Shown piece after piece: positions 7,880-16,846 of a stretch of DNA of 64,000 nt; the stretch's first letter is position 1, and every line of letters starts with the position of its first letter. Origin of the DNA: a bacterium. GTDB lineage: Bacteria; Actinomycetota; Acidimicrobiia; Spongiisociales; Spongiisociaceae. The stretch spans positions 1 through 64,000 of the forward strand of contig JAPPGU010000018.1 in NCBI GenBank assembly GCA_028821265.1, in the 5' to 3' direction. The translations under genes were made by a program, and so were the position numbers. The notes under the pieces are model-generated. The model had not been told where the DNA came from and searched no databases. It saw only the letters and a list, made by a program, of their open reading frames with translations.

Positions 7880-8812
7880 TCACAGGTTCCGCCCTCCCGC
7901 CCGGAAGTAGATCAGCGTGGCGGTCAGCATCACGGTCATCAGCACGAAGGACAGGGAGGCTCCCAGCGGCCAGTTACGAGCGGTCAGGAACTGCACCACG
8001 ATGTAGGACCCCAGCATGGTGGACTTGCCGCCGCCCAGGATCTGGGGGGTGACGTAGGCGCCCAGGCTGGGCACGAACACCAGGATCGAACCGGCCAGCA
8101 CGCCGGGCATCGACAGCGGCAGCAGCACCCGCCGGAAGGTCTGGGCCCCGGACGCGTACAGGTCCCGGCCAGCTTCGATAAGGCTCCCGTCGATCCGCTC
8201 GATGGCTGCGTAGAGAGGCAGGACCATGAAGGGCAGGTACCCGTACACCAGCCCCAGGATCACCGCCGAGTGGGTGAAGAGTATTTCCTGCCGTCCCACG
8301 CCGAGCGCCTCGGTGACGGCGGCGAAGGGGCCGTCCGACCCGAGGATCACCCGCCACGCGTAGTTGCGCACCAGGAAGTTGGTCCAGAACGGGATCATCA
8401 CGAACACCAGCATGATGTTTCGAACCGTGGGCGTGCGGGTAGCGATGAAATAGGAGAAGGGATAGGCCACCACCAGGCAGATAAGGGTGGTGAGCACTGC
8501 GATCCAGAGTGACCGGAAAAGGATGTCGCGGACGATCGGCTCGGCCAGGCGCCGGTAGGAGTCGAGGTTCCAGCCGGCCAGATCGGTCCCGCCGATCGTG
8601 TTCCGGGTCGCCACCGAGTAGATCACGACTATCCCGAACGGGATGGCGAAGAACAGTAGGAGGTAGACATAGGCGGGAAGCGACAGCAGGAACCCCCGCC
8701 TGGAGTCGGCTCGCGCGGCAGCCCGCTCGAACTCGGGGGTGGCCTCCGGCAATGCCGCGCCGGCGCCTCCCGGTCCCGGGCCGGAGGGCGGTGGGACGGC
8801 GGTCAGAGTCAC
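7880..8812 (-). CDS. potB: Polyamine-type ABC transporter permease (PotB-like)
   Basis: Permease of 310 residues with a GTG start, 4 bases after the ATPase gene's stop. A hydrophilic Pro/Gly-rich N-terminal 35 residues precedes the first membrane helix (LSLPAYVYLLLFFAIPFGIVV). MIPFWTNFLVRNYAW is the PotB signature, and EAGRDLYASGAQTFRRVLLPLSMPG is the coupling loop. Co-translated with potA and potC. Confidence 0.9.
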   Translation of the reverse strand: MTLTAVPPPSGPGPGGAGAALPEATPEFERAAARADSRRGFLLSLPAYVYLLLFFAIPFGIVVIYSVATRNTIGGTDLAGWNLDSYRRLAEPIVRDILFRSLWIAVLTTLICLVVAYPFSYFIATRTPTVRNIMLVFVMIPFWTNFLVRNYAWRVILGSDGPFAAVTEALGVGRQEILFTHSAVILGLVYGYLPFMVLPLYAAIERIDGSLIEAGRDLYASGAQTFRRVLLPLSMPGVLAGSILVFVPSLGAYVTPQILGGGKSTMLGSYIVVQFLTARNWPLGASLSFVLMTVMLTATLIYFRAGGRNL

Positions 8813-8816
8813 TCCG

Positions 8817-9887
8817 CTAGTCCTGTACCACCGCTACCGAGGAGGGCTCCCAGGACACGGTCACATCGTCACCCGCGCCGACCGAGGCCCCGCCGGGCCG
8901 GTTCTCCTCCCGGACGTCGATGTGCATCCATTGGAAGGACACCCGGTAGATCAGGGCATTACCGAGGTAGGTGACCTGCTCCACCTGGCCGTCCACGGAC
9001 GCGTGGTGCTCGGGCGCCCCGCCCTGGCGGTGCAGGAAAGCCTGCTCCGGACGCAGGCTGACCGTAACCCGACCTCCGGGTTGGATGTCTGAGGGAGCGG
9101 CGATGGTGACGCCGTTGGTGAGGGTGACCCGATCCGGTCCCGTGACCATCCCGTCCAGCAGGTTGGCCTGCCCGATGAAGTCGGCCACGAAGCGGTTGGT
9201 CGGGCGGGCGTAGATCTCCTCGGGCGCGCCGACCTGGAGAAGCCGGCCCCCGTCCATGACCCCGATCCGGTCGCTCATGGCCAGGGCTTCCCCCTGGTCG
9301 TGGGTTACGAACACGAACGTGATCCCCACCTCACGCTGGAGCGCCTTGAGCTCGAGCTGCATGGCCTCGCGCAGCTTGAGGTCGAGCGCTCCCAGGGGCT
9401 CGTCGAGGAGCAGCACCTTCGGGCTGTTGACCAGCGCCCTGGCCAGCGCCACCCGTTGCTGCTGACCGCCCGACAACTGGTCGGGACGGCGTTGCTCCAT
9501 GCCTTCCATGTGGACCAGGGCGATGGCGTCCCGGACGCGCGGCTCGACCTCTGCCTTGGGTATCTTGCGCATCCGCAATCCGAACGCCACGTTCTCCTCG
9601 GCGGTCATGTGGGGGAAGAGGGCGTAGTTCTGGAAGACGGTATTGACAGGACGCCGGTTGGGCGGCAGGGTGCCCACCTCATCGCCGAAGATCCGCAGGC
9701 TGCCCGTGGTGGGGAACTCGAGTCCGGCAATCAGGCGGAGCGTGGTGGTCTTCCCGCATCCGGAAGGGCCGAGCAGCGCGAAGAACTCGCCGTCGGCTAT
9801 CTCTAGATCGACGCTGTCCACGGCGATGACGTCACCGAACCGTTTGGTGATCTGATGAAGCCCTACGGCTGGAACAGCTGATGGCAT
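8817..9887 (-). CDS. potA: Polyamine-type ABC transporter ATPase (PotA-like)
   Basis: ATP-binding subunit of 356 residues. Walker A is GPSGCGKTT, the signature is QLSGGQQQRVALARAL, Walker B is VLLLDEPLGALD, and the switch His is in VTHDQGEA; a C-terminal TOBE domain (from about residue 275) follows. ATG 9887 is chosen because GGAAGGG sits 7 bases upstream; an alternative ATG at 9932 would overlap the C45 gene by 29 bases. Confidence 0.92.
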   Translation of the reverse strand: MPSAVPAVGLHQITKRFGDVIAVDSVDLEIADGEFFALLGPSGCGKTTTLRLIAGLEFPTTGSLRIFGDEVGTLPPNRRPVNTVFQNYALFPHMTAEENVAFGLRMRKIPKAEVEPRVRDAIALVHMEGMEQRRPDQLSGGQQQRVALARALVNSPKVLLLDEPLGALDLKLREAMQLELKALQREVGITFVFVTHDQGEALAMSDRIGVMDGGRLLQVGAPEEIYARPTNRFVADFIGQANLLDGMVTGPDRVTLTNGVTIAAPSDIQPGGRVTVSLRPEQAFLHRQGGAPEHHASVDGQVEQVTYLGNALIYRVSFQWMHIDVREENRPGGASVGAGDDVTVSWEPSSVAVVQD

Positions 9888-9903
9888 GCCGGCCCTTCCG
9901 TGG

Positions 9904-10989
9904 TCAGAGGAACTCGACGGGTACGTAGTCATTCATGCTGGGGAGGCCCCATACCGCCCAGAAGTCCCTGGTCCTGGGTCGCATGACGGTAGCCCCGGAA
10001 GTCTCCACCTCATGCGGAGGCGAGGGCACCTGGCACACCCCGTGGCGGGTGAGGTCCATCAGGTCTTCCTGCTTGAGGTCGGCCCGGTCCAGGTGGTCGA
10101 TAGCGGCCAACCGCCGCCGGTGCGAGCTGTCCTGGAGGTCGGCAGGCCGCTCCGTCTCGACCGCTCGGGTGGCCTCGTCGAGCGTGTGGTTGGTGCGGAC
10201 CACCGTCTCGGAGGACAGGGTTGTCACAGGTCTGGCGCTGGGCATCGCCTCGATGCTGAAGCCCGTCCCCTCGGAGTCGAAGACCAGGTAGTTGTGTCCT
10301 CCCGCCAGATCCGCGTCCAGGATCACGTCCCGGGCATCGGCAGCGGTCTCGGTGAGAAGAGAATGGCGGACCACGGTAGGCCACGTCACCCCGATCTGCC
10401 CGTCGGAAGCGGTCAGGTTGGTGATGCCCACGCACACCCCGTGCTCGTTCATACCGATCTGCCCGAGGCAACCCACGGTGGTGAAGATCAGGGCCCGCGG
10501 CCCGTCGTCAGGCCGGGTGCGTATGAGGATCACGTGGTCGGTGGCCGATGCGTGCATATCCCAGGTCTGCCCGAGGAATCCGGCGCCCGCCGCCCGGTGA
10601 TCCGGCACGATGAACGCGGTGCAGTCATCCTCCACGAGTCGGGGGGCAGGGATGCCCCCACCGAGGTAGGCCCGTACGGTGTCCACGAAGTCAGTGAAGC
10701 CGCCCACTACCACCGCCTCCGCCAGGCTGATCCCGGCGCCGGCGGCCATGGCGGACATCTCTTCGTACAGGACGGCCGACTGGCGCATGTGGGCTTCGAG
10801 GCAGGCCTCGGCGAGGCCGAGAACCGTCCCCCTGGGGAGCGGTGCCCCGGTCCACAGGCCGGCCATCACCAGCCCGACCCGCTCCTCGGTGTACTCCCGG
10901 ATCTCCGCGGCATGGGTACTGCCATGGATATGACCCATCTCGGCAGGAGTCCCGCCGACATCCAGCATACGAATAGGAGGCCGTCGCAT
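9904..10989 (-). CDS. C45-family Ntn hydrolase / acyl-CoA:6-APA acyltransferase-like
   Basis: Member of the AAT/C45 family (PF03417), whose enzymes make or cut amide bonds using an N-terminal Cys exposed by self-cleavage. The product is 361 residues. The likely nucleophile is the Cys of EDDCTAFIV, followed by the family's LGQTWDMHA and later NEHGVCVGITNL, a typical AAT-core turn. Known members include isopenicillin-N acyltransferase and acid-ceramidase-like amidases. Here it lies between xsc (18-base gap) and potA (16-base gap), so it probably acts on the imported substrate, for instance removing an acyl group from an N-acyl amine or sulfonate. That role is inferred from position only. Confidence 0.8.
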   Translation of the reverse strand: MRRPPIRMLDVGGTPAEMGHIHGSTHAAEIREYTEERVGLVMAGLWTGAPLPRGTVLGLAEACLEAHMRQSAVLYEEMSAMAAGAGISLAEAVVVGGFTDFVDTVRAYLGGGIPAPRLVEDDCTAFIVPDHRAAGAGFLGQTWDMHASATDHVILIRTRPDDGPRALIFTTVGCLGQIGMNEHGVCVGITNLTASDGQIGVTWPTVVRHSLLTETAADARDVILDADLAGGHNYLVFDSEGTGFSIEAMPSARPVTTLSSETVVRTNHTLDEATRAVETERPADLQDSSHRRRLAAIDHLDRADLKQEDLMDLTRHGVCQVPSPPHEVETSGATVMRPRTRDFWAVWGLPSMNDYVPVEFL

Positions 10990-11007
10990 CCGGTCCGAAC
11001 CCCCTAT

Positions 11008-12720
11008 CTACTCGCTGCTGTACTTGGCGTACTTCTCCAGCAGGCGGACCGGCTTCTGCAGGGCGTCCCGACGGAAGGGCTCGCCCAGTTCCCGGCTCAC
11101 CTGGATCTCAAGCACGGTGGGCCGCTCCGACTCGACAGCCGCTCGCAGCGCATCCCCGACCTCGCCCGGCTTCTCGACAACCTCGCCCTGGGCGCCCATG
11201 GCGCGGGCGATGGCCGCGAAGCTCGGGTTCTCGAGCATGGTCGCCACGTAGCGGTCGTCGTAGAAGTCGATCTGGTTGCGCTTCTCCGCGCCCCACTGCC
11301 CGTTGTTGAACACGCAGGCCACCACCGGGATGTTCTCTCGCACGCAGGTCATGACCTCCGCCAGGCTCATCCCCCAGGCGCCGTCCCCCACATAGGCGAT
11401 GGCAGGTCGCTCCGGGGCGGCCACCTTCGCCCCCATCGCGGTGGGGAAGGCGTAGCCGCAGTTCCCGAACATCATCGCCGCGAACATGCTGTTGGGCCGG
11501 TCGAAGCTCAGGTACGAGTTGGCCACGGAGCAGACGTTCCCGATGTCGGTGGTGACCATCGAGTCGGCAGGCATGGCGAGTTCCAACTCCCGCAGGGCGG
11601 TGCGGGGAGCGATGGGGACGTCCTGCGAAAAGGAGAGCGAATCCAGTTCCCGCCGCCAGGATTCCTTCTCGCCCCGGATCCGGGCCATCCGGTCGTCGCG
11701 GGTGCTGTCCGAGGCGAGCTCGACGCCGGCCAGTCGCCGGGTTAACTCGGCGGCCACGGCCCCGGCATCGCCGTGGATAGCCACCTCGGCAGGCTTCACA
11801 AGCCCCAGGGTCCGGTGGTCGGAGTCGACCTGGATGATGCGGGCGTCCTCCGGCCAGTACTCGATCCCGTACTGGGGCAGAGTGCCGAAGGGTCCCAACC
11901 TGGTGCCCAGCGCCAGGATCACGTCGGCTTGGGACACGATCCGCATCGCCGCCTTGGATCCCTGGTAGCCGATCGGGCCGCAGGCCAGGTCGTGGCCGGA
12001 GGGGAAGGCGTCGTTGTGAAGGTACGAACAGATCGCGGGTGCGCCGAGCAACTCTGCCAAGCGCACGGCTTCGGACTGGCCGCCGCCCATCACGACACCC
12101 CCTCCCACCATCAATACCGGGAAGCGAGCCTCCGCGAGCAACCGCGTGGCGGCGTTCAGGCCGGCCGACCCGCCAGCGGAGCGCTCGATCACGAGTGGCT
12201 CCCTGATGTCGTAGTCGGACTCCCCGTAGAAGAAGTCCCGTGGGATGTTGATCTGCACCGGACCCCGCTCCGCCATCGCCAAGGTGAACGCCCGGTGCGT
12301 GAGCTCCGCGATCCGCTCGAAGCGCTTGACCTCAACCTGGTACTTGGTGATCTTCGAGAAGATCGGCATCTGGTCCGTCTCCTGGAAGCCACCCAAACCC
12401 TCTCCCAATGAACCGGCTTGCGGGGTTACGGCGACCACGGGTGAATGGGCCCAGAACGCGGCAGCGATGGCCGTGACGAAGTTGGTGATGCCCGGACCGT
12501 TCTGGCCGATGCAGACCCCGTGCCGGTTCGAGACCCGGCTGTATCCGTCAGCCATGTGCGCGGCGTTCTGCTCGTGAGCCACGGGCCAGAATCTGATCCC
12601 GGCCGGCTCGAATATATCGAGAGCTTCCATGAAGGCCGACCCGACGATGCCGAACACGTCGGTGACTCCCTGGGCGGCGAGGGTCTCGACAAAGGCCTCA
12701 CTGGCGGTCATCCGGACCAT
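11008..12720 (-). CDS. xsc: Sulfoacetaldehyde acetyltransferase
   Basis: ThDP enzyme that converts sulfoacetaldehyde plus phosphate to sulfite and acetyl phosphate, the desulfonation step of taurine, isethionate and sulfoacetate catabolism. The 570-residue product has Xsc-specific stretches as I remember the family: FGIVGSAFM, VAHEQNAAHMADGYSR (catalytic Glu), IGQNGPGITNFVTA, QINIPRDFF, HNDAFPSGH, LGPFGTLPQYGIEYWP and the ThDP motif GDGAWGMSLAEVMTC with NNGQWGAEKRNQIDFY. ATG 12720 follows GGAGGAGG at a good distance; ATG 12711 is an alternative. First gene of a six-gene minus-strand unit. No phosphotransacetylase or taurine transaminase is in the window. Confidence 0.88.
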   Translation of the reverse strand: MVRMTASEAFVETLAAQGVTDVFGIVGSAFMEALDIFEPAGIRFWPVAHEQNAAHMADGYSRVSNRHGVCIGQNGPGITNFVTAIAAAFWAHSPVVAVTPQAGSLGEGLGGFQETDQMPIFSKITKYQVEVKRFERIAELTHRAFTLAMAERGPVQINIPRDFFYGESDYDIREPLVIERSAGGSAGLNAATRLLAEARFPVLMVGGGVVMGGGQSEAVRLAELLGAPAICSYLHNDAFPSGHDLACGPIGYQGSKAAMRIVSQADVILALGTRLGPFGTLPQYGIEYWPEDARIIQVDSDHRTLGLVKPAEVAIHGDAGAVAAELTRRLAGVELASDSTRDDRMARIRGEKESWRRELDSLSFSQDVPIAPRTALRELELAMPADSMVTTDIGNVCSVANSYLSFDRPNSMFAAMMFGNCGYAFPTAMGAKVAAPERPAIAYVGDGAWGMSLAEVMTCVRENIPVVACVFNNGQWGAEKRNQIDFYDDRYVATMLENPSFAAIARAMGAQGEVVEKPGEVGDALRAAVESERPTVLEIQVSRELGEPFRRDALQKPVRLLEKYAKYSSE

Positions 12721-13369
12721 CTGCTTTTCCTCCTCCGTACGCGACCGGGAGGCGCACCGGATCTCCTGTAACCCGGCTTGGGGCGCCAAGGAGCCGCCTC
12801 GCCCACCCCGGCCCCAGAAGGGTACTCCACCCACAGTGGTAGGCGCTCCCGAAGAGGAACCGGGGAGTCCCGAACGAACCCGGGCTCGCCGCCGACCACC
12901 CGACGCCAGAAGGCCGGTCTAGTCCCGATGACCGCTCAATCGAGATGGGAGCCGTATGCCACAGGAGTGGATGCCCTCGGCGCGAGTGGATGACTGGTGA
13001 GTTCCTGTTCACTGCCACAGCCGGTATATGAGGATCGATTCACTTCGTATCCGTAGCGGTTTACCACCAATACAATTGGTGACGGAGGGTCGGTCCGGGT
13101 TCCAGGCGCGGGCCTGAACGGTCCAGATTCTCCGCGCCAGGCCGCCCCGCCGGTGTTCACAACGGCCGGACAGGGTTGCCGGGCACTGTCACCCGGGAAC
13201 CTCGGGCGCCGAACCGCGAGTCGCGGCGCCAAGGTATGAAAAATCGAGCACACATTGTGAGGAATAGGCGTGGAGGTATGGTGAAACTGAGCCAGGGAGG
13301 AACTCCGCTGGTCGCGGAAAGTCACAGGAACCGCACACAGGGCCGCGGTGCCATTCCGCTGGTGACGGC
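12721..13369. other. 649-bp divergent intergenic region
   Basis: Lies between xsc (minus) and the hybrid kinase (plus), so it should hold both promoters. Apart from the xsc ribosome site near 12730 and one short inverted repeat at 13065-13081, no gene, RNA or clear sigma-70 promoter is recognised. Confidence 0.5.
13065..13081. promoter_or_regulatory. Inverted repeat CACCAAT-N3-ATTGGTG (possible operator)
   Basis: A perfect 7-bp palindrome with a 3-base spacer in the space between the divergent xsc and kinase genes. The form fits a dimeric regulator's site. Which protein binds it, if any, cannot be told. Confidence 0.3.
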
Positions 13370-15745
13370 ATGCCCGGTTTGACCGGAGGCGACCGGCTAG
13401 GCGCCGAGAGCGAGACTCTGGGTAGTCGCCTCTCCAGGCTGACCGAGGCGATCCTGCGGATCAGTGAAGACCTAGACCTCGACACCGTCCTCCAAGAGGT
13501 TGTGGATGGCGCCCGCTCGCTGACCGGCGCCCGTTACGCGGCGCTCATCACGCATGATGAGGAGGGCGAGCCCCAGGACGTGCTGATTTCCGGTCTTACC
13601 GACCGGCAGACCGAGCACGTGTTGGCCTACCCGTTGGGGAGGGACGTCTTCAAGTATTTCGGCAGGCTGCAGAAACCGCTGCGAACCCGTGACTTCATAG
13701 CCCACATGGAGGCAGCCGGCTTCACCGACTTCCCGGTCCGGATCGGAGCCTTCGTCAGCATGCAGATCCGGGTCCGGGATAAGCGTGTGGGCAACCTCCA
13801 CATCGGTGAGAAGGAATCCGGGGCGGACTTCACCGTCGAGGACGAAGACACCCTGAAGATGTTCGCCGCGCAGGCAGCGATGGCCATTACCAACGCACGC
13901 CGTTACGGCGAAGAGCAGCGGGCCAAGGCCGATCTCGAAGCCCTTCTCAACACCTCGCCGGTGGGCGTGCTGGTCTTTGATGCCCAGACCCGGGGAGTGG
14001 TCAAGATCAACCGTGAAGCGTGCCGTGTCATCGGTCACCAATCCGGGGAGGAGAGTGACTCCGCTCGCCCCTTTGGAATGGTCGAGTTCCGGCGCATGGA
14101 CGGGACGGTCATGCCGTCTGATGAGGTCCCGTTCGAGCGGGCACTACGCACGGGCGAGACCGTCCGCGCCGAGGAGTTGGTCGTCGTACGCCCGTCCGGC
14201 GACCAGGTGACCACTCTTGTCAACACCACACCTATTCACTCGGAGGACGAACAACTCGTCGCTGTCGTGGCAACCATCCAGGACATCACGCCCCTCGAGG
14301 AACTGGAGAGGCTACGTACCGACTTCTTGGGAATGGTCAGTCACGAGTTGAGAACCCCGCTGACGTCGATCAAGGGCTCCGCCGCTACCGTGCTGGGCGC
14401 CTCATCACCGTTCGACCCGGCCGAAGTCCGCCAGTTCTTCCGCATCATCGAGGAACAGGCCGACAACATGCGTGACCTGATCAACAACCTGTTGGACCTG
14501 AGCCGTATAGAGGCCGGTACTCTTTCGGTCGTTGCCGAACCGACTGATGTGTCGTCTGTGATCGACCAGGCGAGGAATGCTTTCCTCAGCGGTGGATACC
14601 GCAACAGCATCGAGATCGATGTGACACCGAGCTTGCCGCGGGTCGCTGTGGACGGCAAGCGGATCGTCCAGGTCTTGCACAACCTGTTCTCCAACGCGTC
14701 GCAATACTCCAGAGAGTGGTCTCCCATCCGGGTGGCAGCCTTGCTGCACGACGCCCACGTCGTGGTATCGGTCACCGACGAGGGCGCAGGTATAGCCAGC
14801 GAGCACCTGCCGCGCCTGTTCACCAAGTTCTCCCGGATCGACGCCGGGGGAGTCCACCGGATTGGTGGCTACGGCCTGGGTCTTGCCATCTGCCGGGGCA
14901 TCGTGGAGGCCCACGGCGGCCGTATCTGGGCCGAGAGCGCCGGGGAGGGACACGGAACGCAGTTCATCTTCACCATCCCGGCTGTCGATGAGACCGCCAC
15001 GAGGGACCGTCTCCCCGACCCCGCCGCCGGGTCCGCGCCTCCCGGGGACACGGGTAGAGCGAGCGACCGGATCCTGGTCCTGGACGACGACCCCCAGATA
15101 CTGCGCTACGTCCGCAATACCATCGCCGAGGCGGGCTACATTCCAGTCGTAACCGGCGACGCGGCCGAGGTGGGCAACCTGCTCGAGTCCGAGAGACCGC
15201 AACTCGCGCTCGTGAATCTGGTCCTGCCCGGAGTCGACGGATTCGAGTTGCTGAGCCGTATCCGCACCGACTTCCATACGCCGGTCATCGTCCTCTCCGG
15301 CCGTGGGCACGGCCGCGACATCGCCAAGGCATTCGAGTTGGGTGCGGCGGACTACGTTGTCAAACCCTTCTCCCCGGCGGAGTTGGTTGCTCGTATCGGA
15401 GCGGCGCTGCGACACGCAGCAACGTACCCGCACGGCGGGATGGAGCCCTACACGTACGGTGACCTGGTCATCAACCACCTGGAGCGTGCCGTGACCATGT
15501 CGGGCAAACCGATACGCCTCACCCCGACCGAGTACAAGCTGCTCTTCGAACTCTCGAGGCACCCCGGACGGGTACTGACCCACGCCCAGCTTCTGCGGAG
15601 TGTGTGGAGCGACGATCACCCGGCCGACCAGCGTCTGCTCCGCTCGTTCATCAAGAACGTGCGCCAGAAGCTTGGAGATGACGCGAGGAACCCCTCCTAC
15701 ATCTTCACGCAATCGGGCGTCGGCTACCACCTCGCCAAGCCCTAG
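13370..15745 (+). CDS. Hybrid histidine kinase fused to an OmpR-type response regulator
   Basis: One 791-residue protein carries a whole two-component system. In order: GAF (about 15-180), PAS (about 190-305), HisKA with His325 in VSHELRTPLTSIKG, HATPase (about 425-540; NLFSNASQYS, DEGAGI, GGYGLGLAICRGIVEAHGG), receiver (about 563-680) and a winged-helix DNA-binding domain (about 695-790; LTPTEYKLLFELSRHPGRVLT). In the receiver the acidic triad (LVLDDDPQ) and Lys (VVKPF) are kept, but the phospho-acceptor position is Asn616 (LVNLVLPGVDG) instead of Asp. Signalling to DNA is therefore unlikely to use ordinary receiver phosphorylation. No membrane segment is seen, so the sensor is probably cytosolic. 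It sits divergently from xsc, but its target genes are unknown. Confidence 0.88.
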   Translation: MPGLTGGDRLGAESETLGSRLSRLTEAILRISEDLDLDTVLQEVVDGARSLTGARYAALITHDEEGEPQDVLISGLTDRQTEHVLAYPLGRDVFKYFGRLQKPLRTRDFIAHMEAAGFTDFPVRIGAFVSMQIRVRDKRVGNLHIGEKESGADFTVEDEDTLKMFAAQAAMAITNARRYGEEQRAKADLEALLNTSPVGVLVFDAQTRGVVKINREACRVIGHQSGEESDSARPFGMVEFRRMDGTVMPSDEVPFERALRTGETVRAEELVVVRPSGDQVTTLVNTTPIHSEDEQLVAVVATIQDITPLEELERLRTDFLGMVSHELRTPLTSIKGSAATVLGASSPFDPAEVRQFFRIIEEQADNMRDLINNLLDLSRIEAGTLSVVAEPTDVSSVIDQARNAFLSGGYRNSIEIDVTPSLPRVAVDGKRIVQVLHNLFSNASQYSREWSPIRVAALLHDAHVVVSVTDEGAGIASEHLPRLFTKFSRIDAGGVHRIGGYGLGLAICRGIVEAHGGRIWAESAGEGHGTQFIFTIPAVDETATRDRLPDPAAGSAPPGDTGRASDRILVLDDDPQILRYVRNTIAEAGYIPVVTGDAAEVGNLLESERPQLALVNLVLPGVDGFELLSRIRTDFHTPVIVLSGRGHGRDIAKAFELGAADYVVKPFSPAELVARIGAALRHAATYPHGGMEPYTYGDLVINHLERAVTMSGKPIRLTPTEYKLLFELSRHPGRVLTHAQLLRSVWSDDHPADQRLLRSFIKNVRQKLGDDARNPSYIFTQSGVGYHLAKP

Positions 15746-15832
15746 GACAGCTCCCCGAGACAGGAGTCGTACGCCCTACGGGCACGCGCGCATATAGAGT
15801 TACGCCTGAGCGGCAGGCGGGGAGGTGAGAGG

Positions 15833-16822
15833 ATGGCCGGGCTCACGACGGAGGAACTCGACCGGTTCCACGAGGACGGCTACCTGATCGTCGAAGACGT
15901 CCTCACTGACGAGGACCTGGACGCCATCGAGGCCGAGTACCGGAAGATCGTCGACCGGGTCTCGGCCGACCTGGCCCTTGAGGGAAAGCTGCAGCCCCTT
16001 ACCGGGACCACCTTCTCGGAGTGCTACATCGAGGCGATGCAGCAGCTCGACGACATGTACGACCTCTACCAGCACCTCGACATCTCCCTCCCCCTGCTCG
16101 AGGACCTCGACCACAGCCACACCATGAACGCCGGGCCGGAGGCGTTCCGCCTGCTCACCAACCCGCGCCTGCTCGACATCGTGGAGTCGGTGATAGGACC
16201 GGAGATCTACTCCAACCCGGTGCAGCACACCCGGATCAAACCGCCCGTCCGCCATCTGCCGGAGGCGGCGCTCGACGCCAACATCGCCGCCACCCTGTGG
16301 CACCAGGACTCCGCCGTGATCGATACCGAGGCCGACGAGACCGACATGCTGACGATATGGCTCGCCGTGACGGATGCCACCCTCGAGAACGGGTGCCTGA
16401 TCGTGGAACGCGGCAGCCATCGGGAGGAGATGACCCTTCACTGTCCGGGCAAGGTCTTCCCCGCCGAGATCTACATCCCCGAGTCGATCATCGACGACGG
16501 CCGGGTCATTCCCATGGAGGTGCCGGCCGGGGGCGCGATCCTCCTGCACAAGCTGACCGAGCACGGTTCCCTGGACAACCACAGCGACGACATACGGTGG
16601 AGTTTCGACCTCCGTTACCAGCCCATCGGCCAACCCACCGGCCGATCCGTCTTCCCCGGCTTCATCGCCCGCAGCCAGACCCGCCGCGAGCAGGTAGTCA
16701 CGGACCCCGAAGAGTGGGCGAACCTGTGGTGGGACGCCCGGGACCGTATCGCCGACGGCTTGACGCCGATGCGCCTGAACGCCCGATGGGAGGCCAACGC
16801 CCGCCAGCCCATCTGCGCCTGA
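15833..16822 (+). CDS. Phytanoyl-CoA dioxygenase (PhyH) family protein
   Basis: Fe(II)/2-oxoglutarate oxygenase family, 329 residues. The metal-binding facial triad is visible as HQD in ATLWHQDSAV and a later His in LHKLTEHGS; an Arg downstream (RWSFDLRYQP) would bind 2-oxoglutarate. Excellent ribosome site GGGGAGGTGAGAGG before ATG 15833. It stands as a single gene after the hybrid kinase. The substrate is unknown; members hydroxylate fatty acyl chains, ectoine, halogenation substrates and others. Confidence 0.82.
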   Translation: MAGLTTEELDRFHEDGYLIVEDVLTDEDLDAIEAEYRKIVDRVSADLALEGKLQPLTGTTFSECYIEAMQQLDDMYDLYQHLDISLPLLEDLDHSHTMNAGPEAFRLLTNPRLLDIVESVIGPEIYSNPVQHTRIKPPVRHLPEAALDANIAATLWHQDSAVIDTEADETDMLTIWLAVTDATLENGCLIVERGSHREEMTLHCPGKVFPAEIYIPESIIDDGRVIPMEVPAGGAILLHKLTEHGSLDNHSDDIRWSFDLRYQPIGQPTGRSVFPGFIARSQTRREQVVTDPEEWANLWWDARDRIADGLTPMRLNARWEANARQPICA

Positions 16823-16846
16823 CCGGGCTCGTTCCCACCCGGCCGC

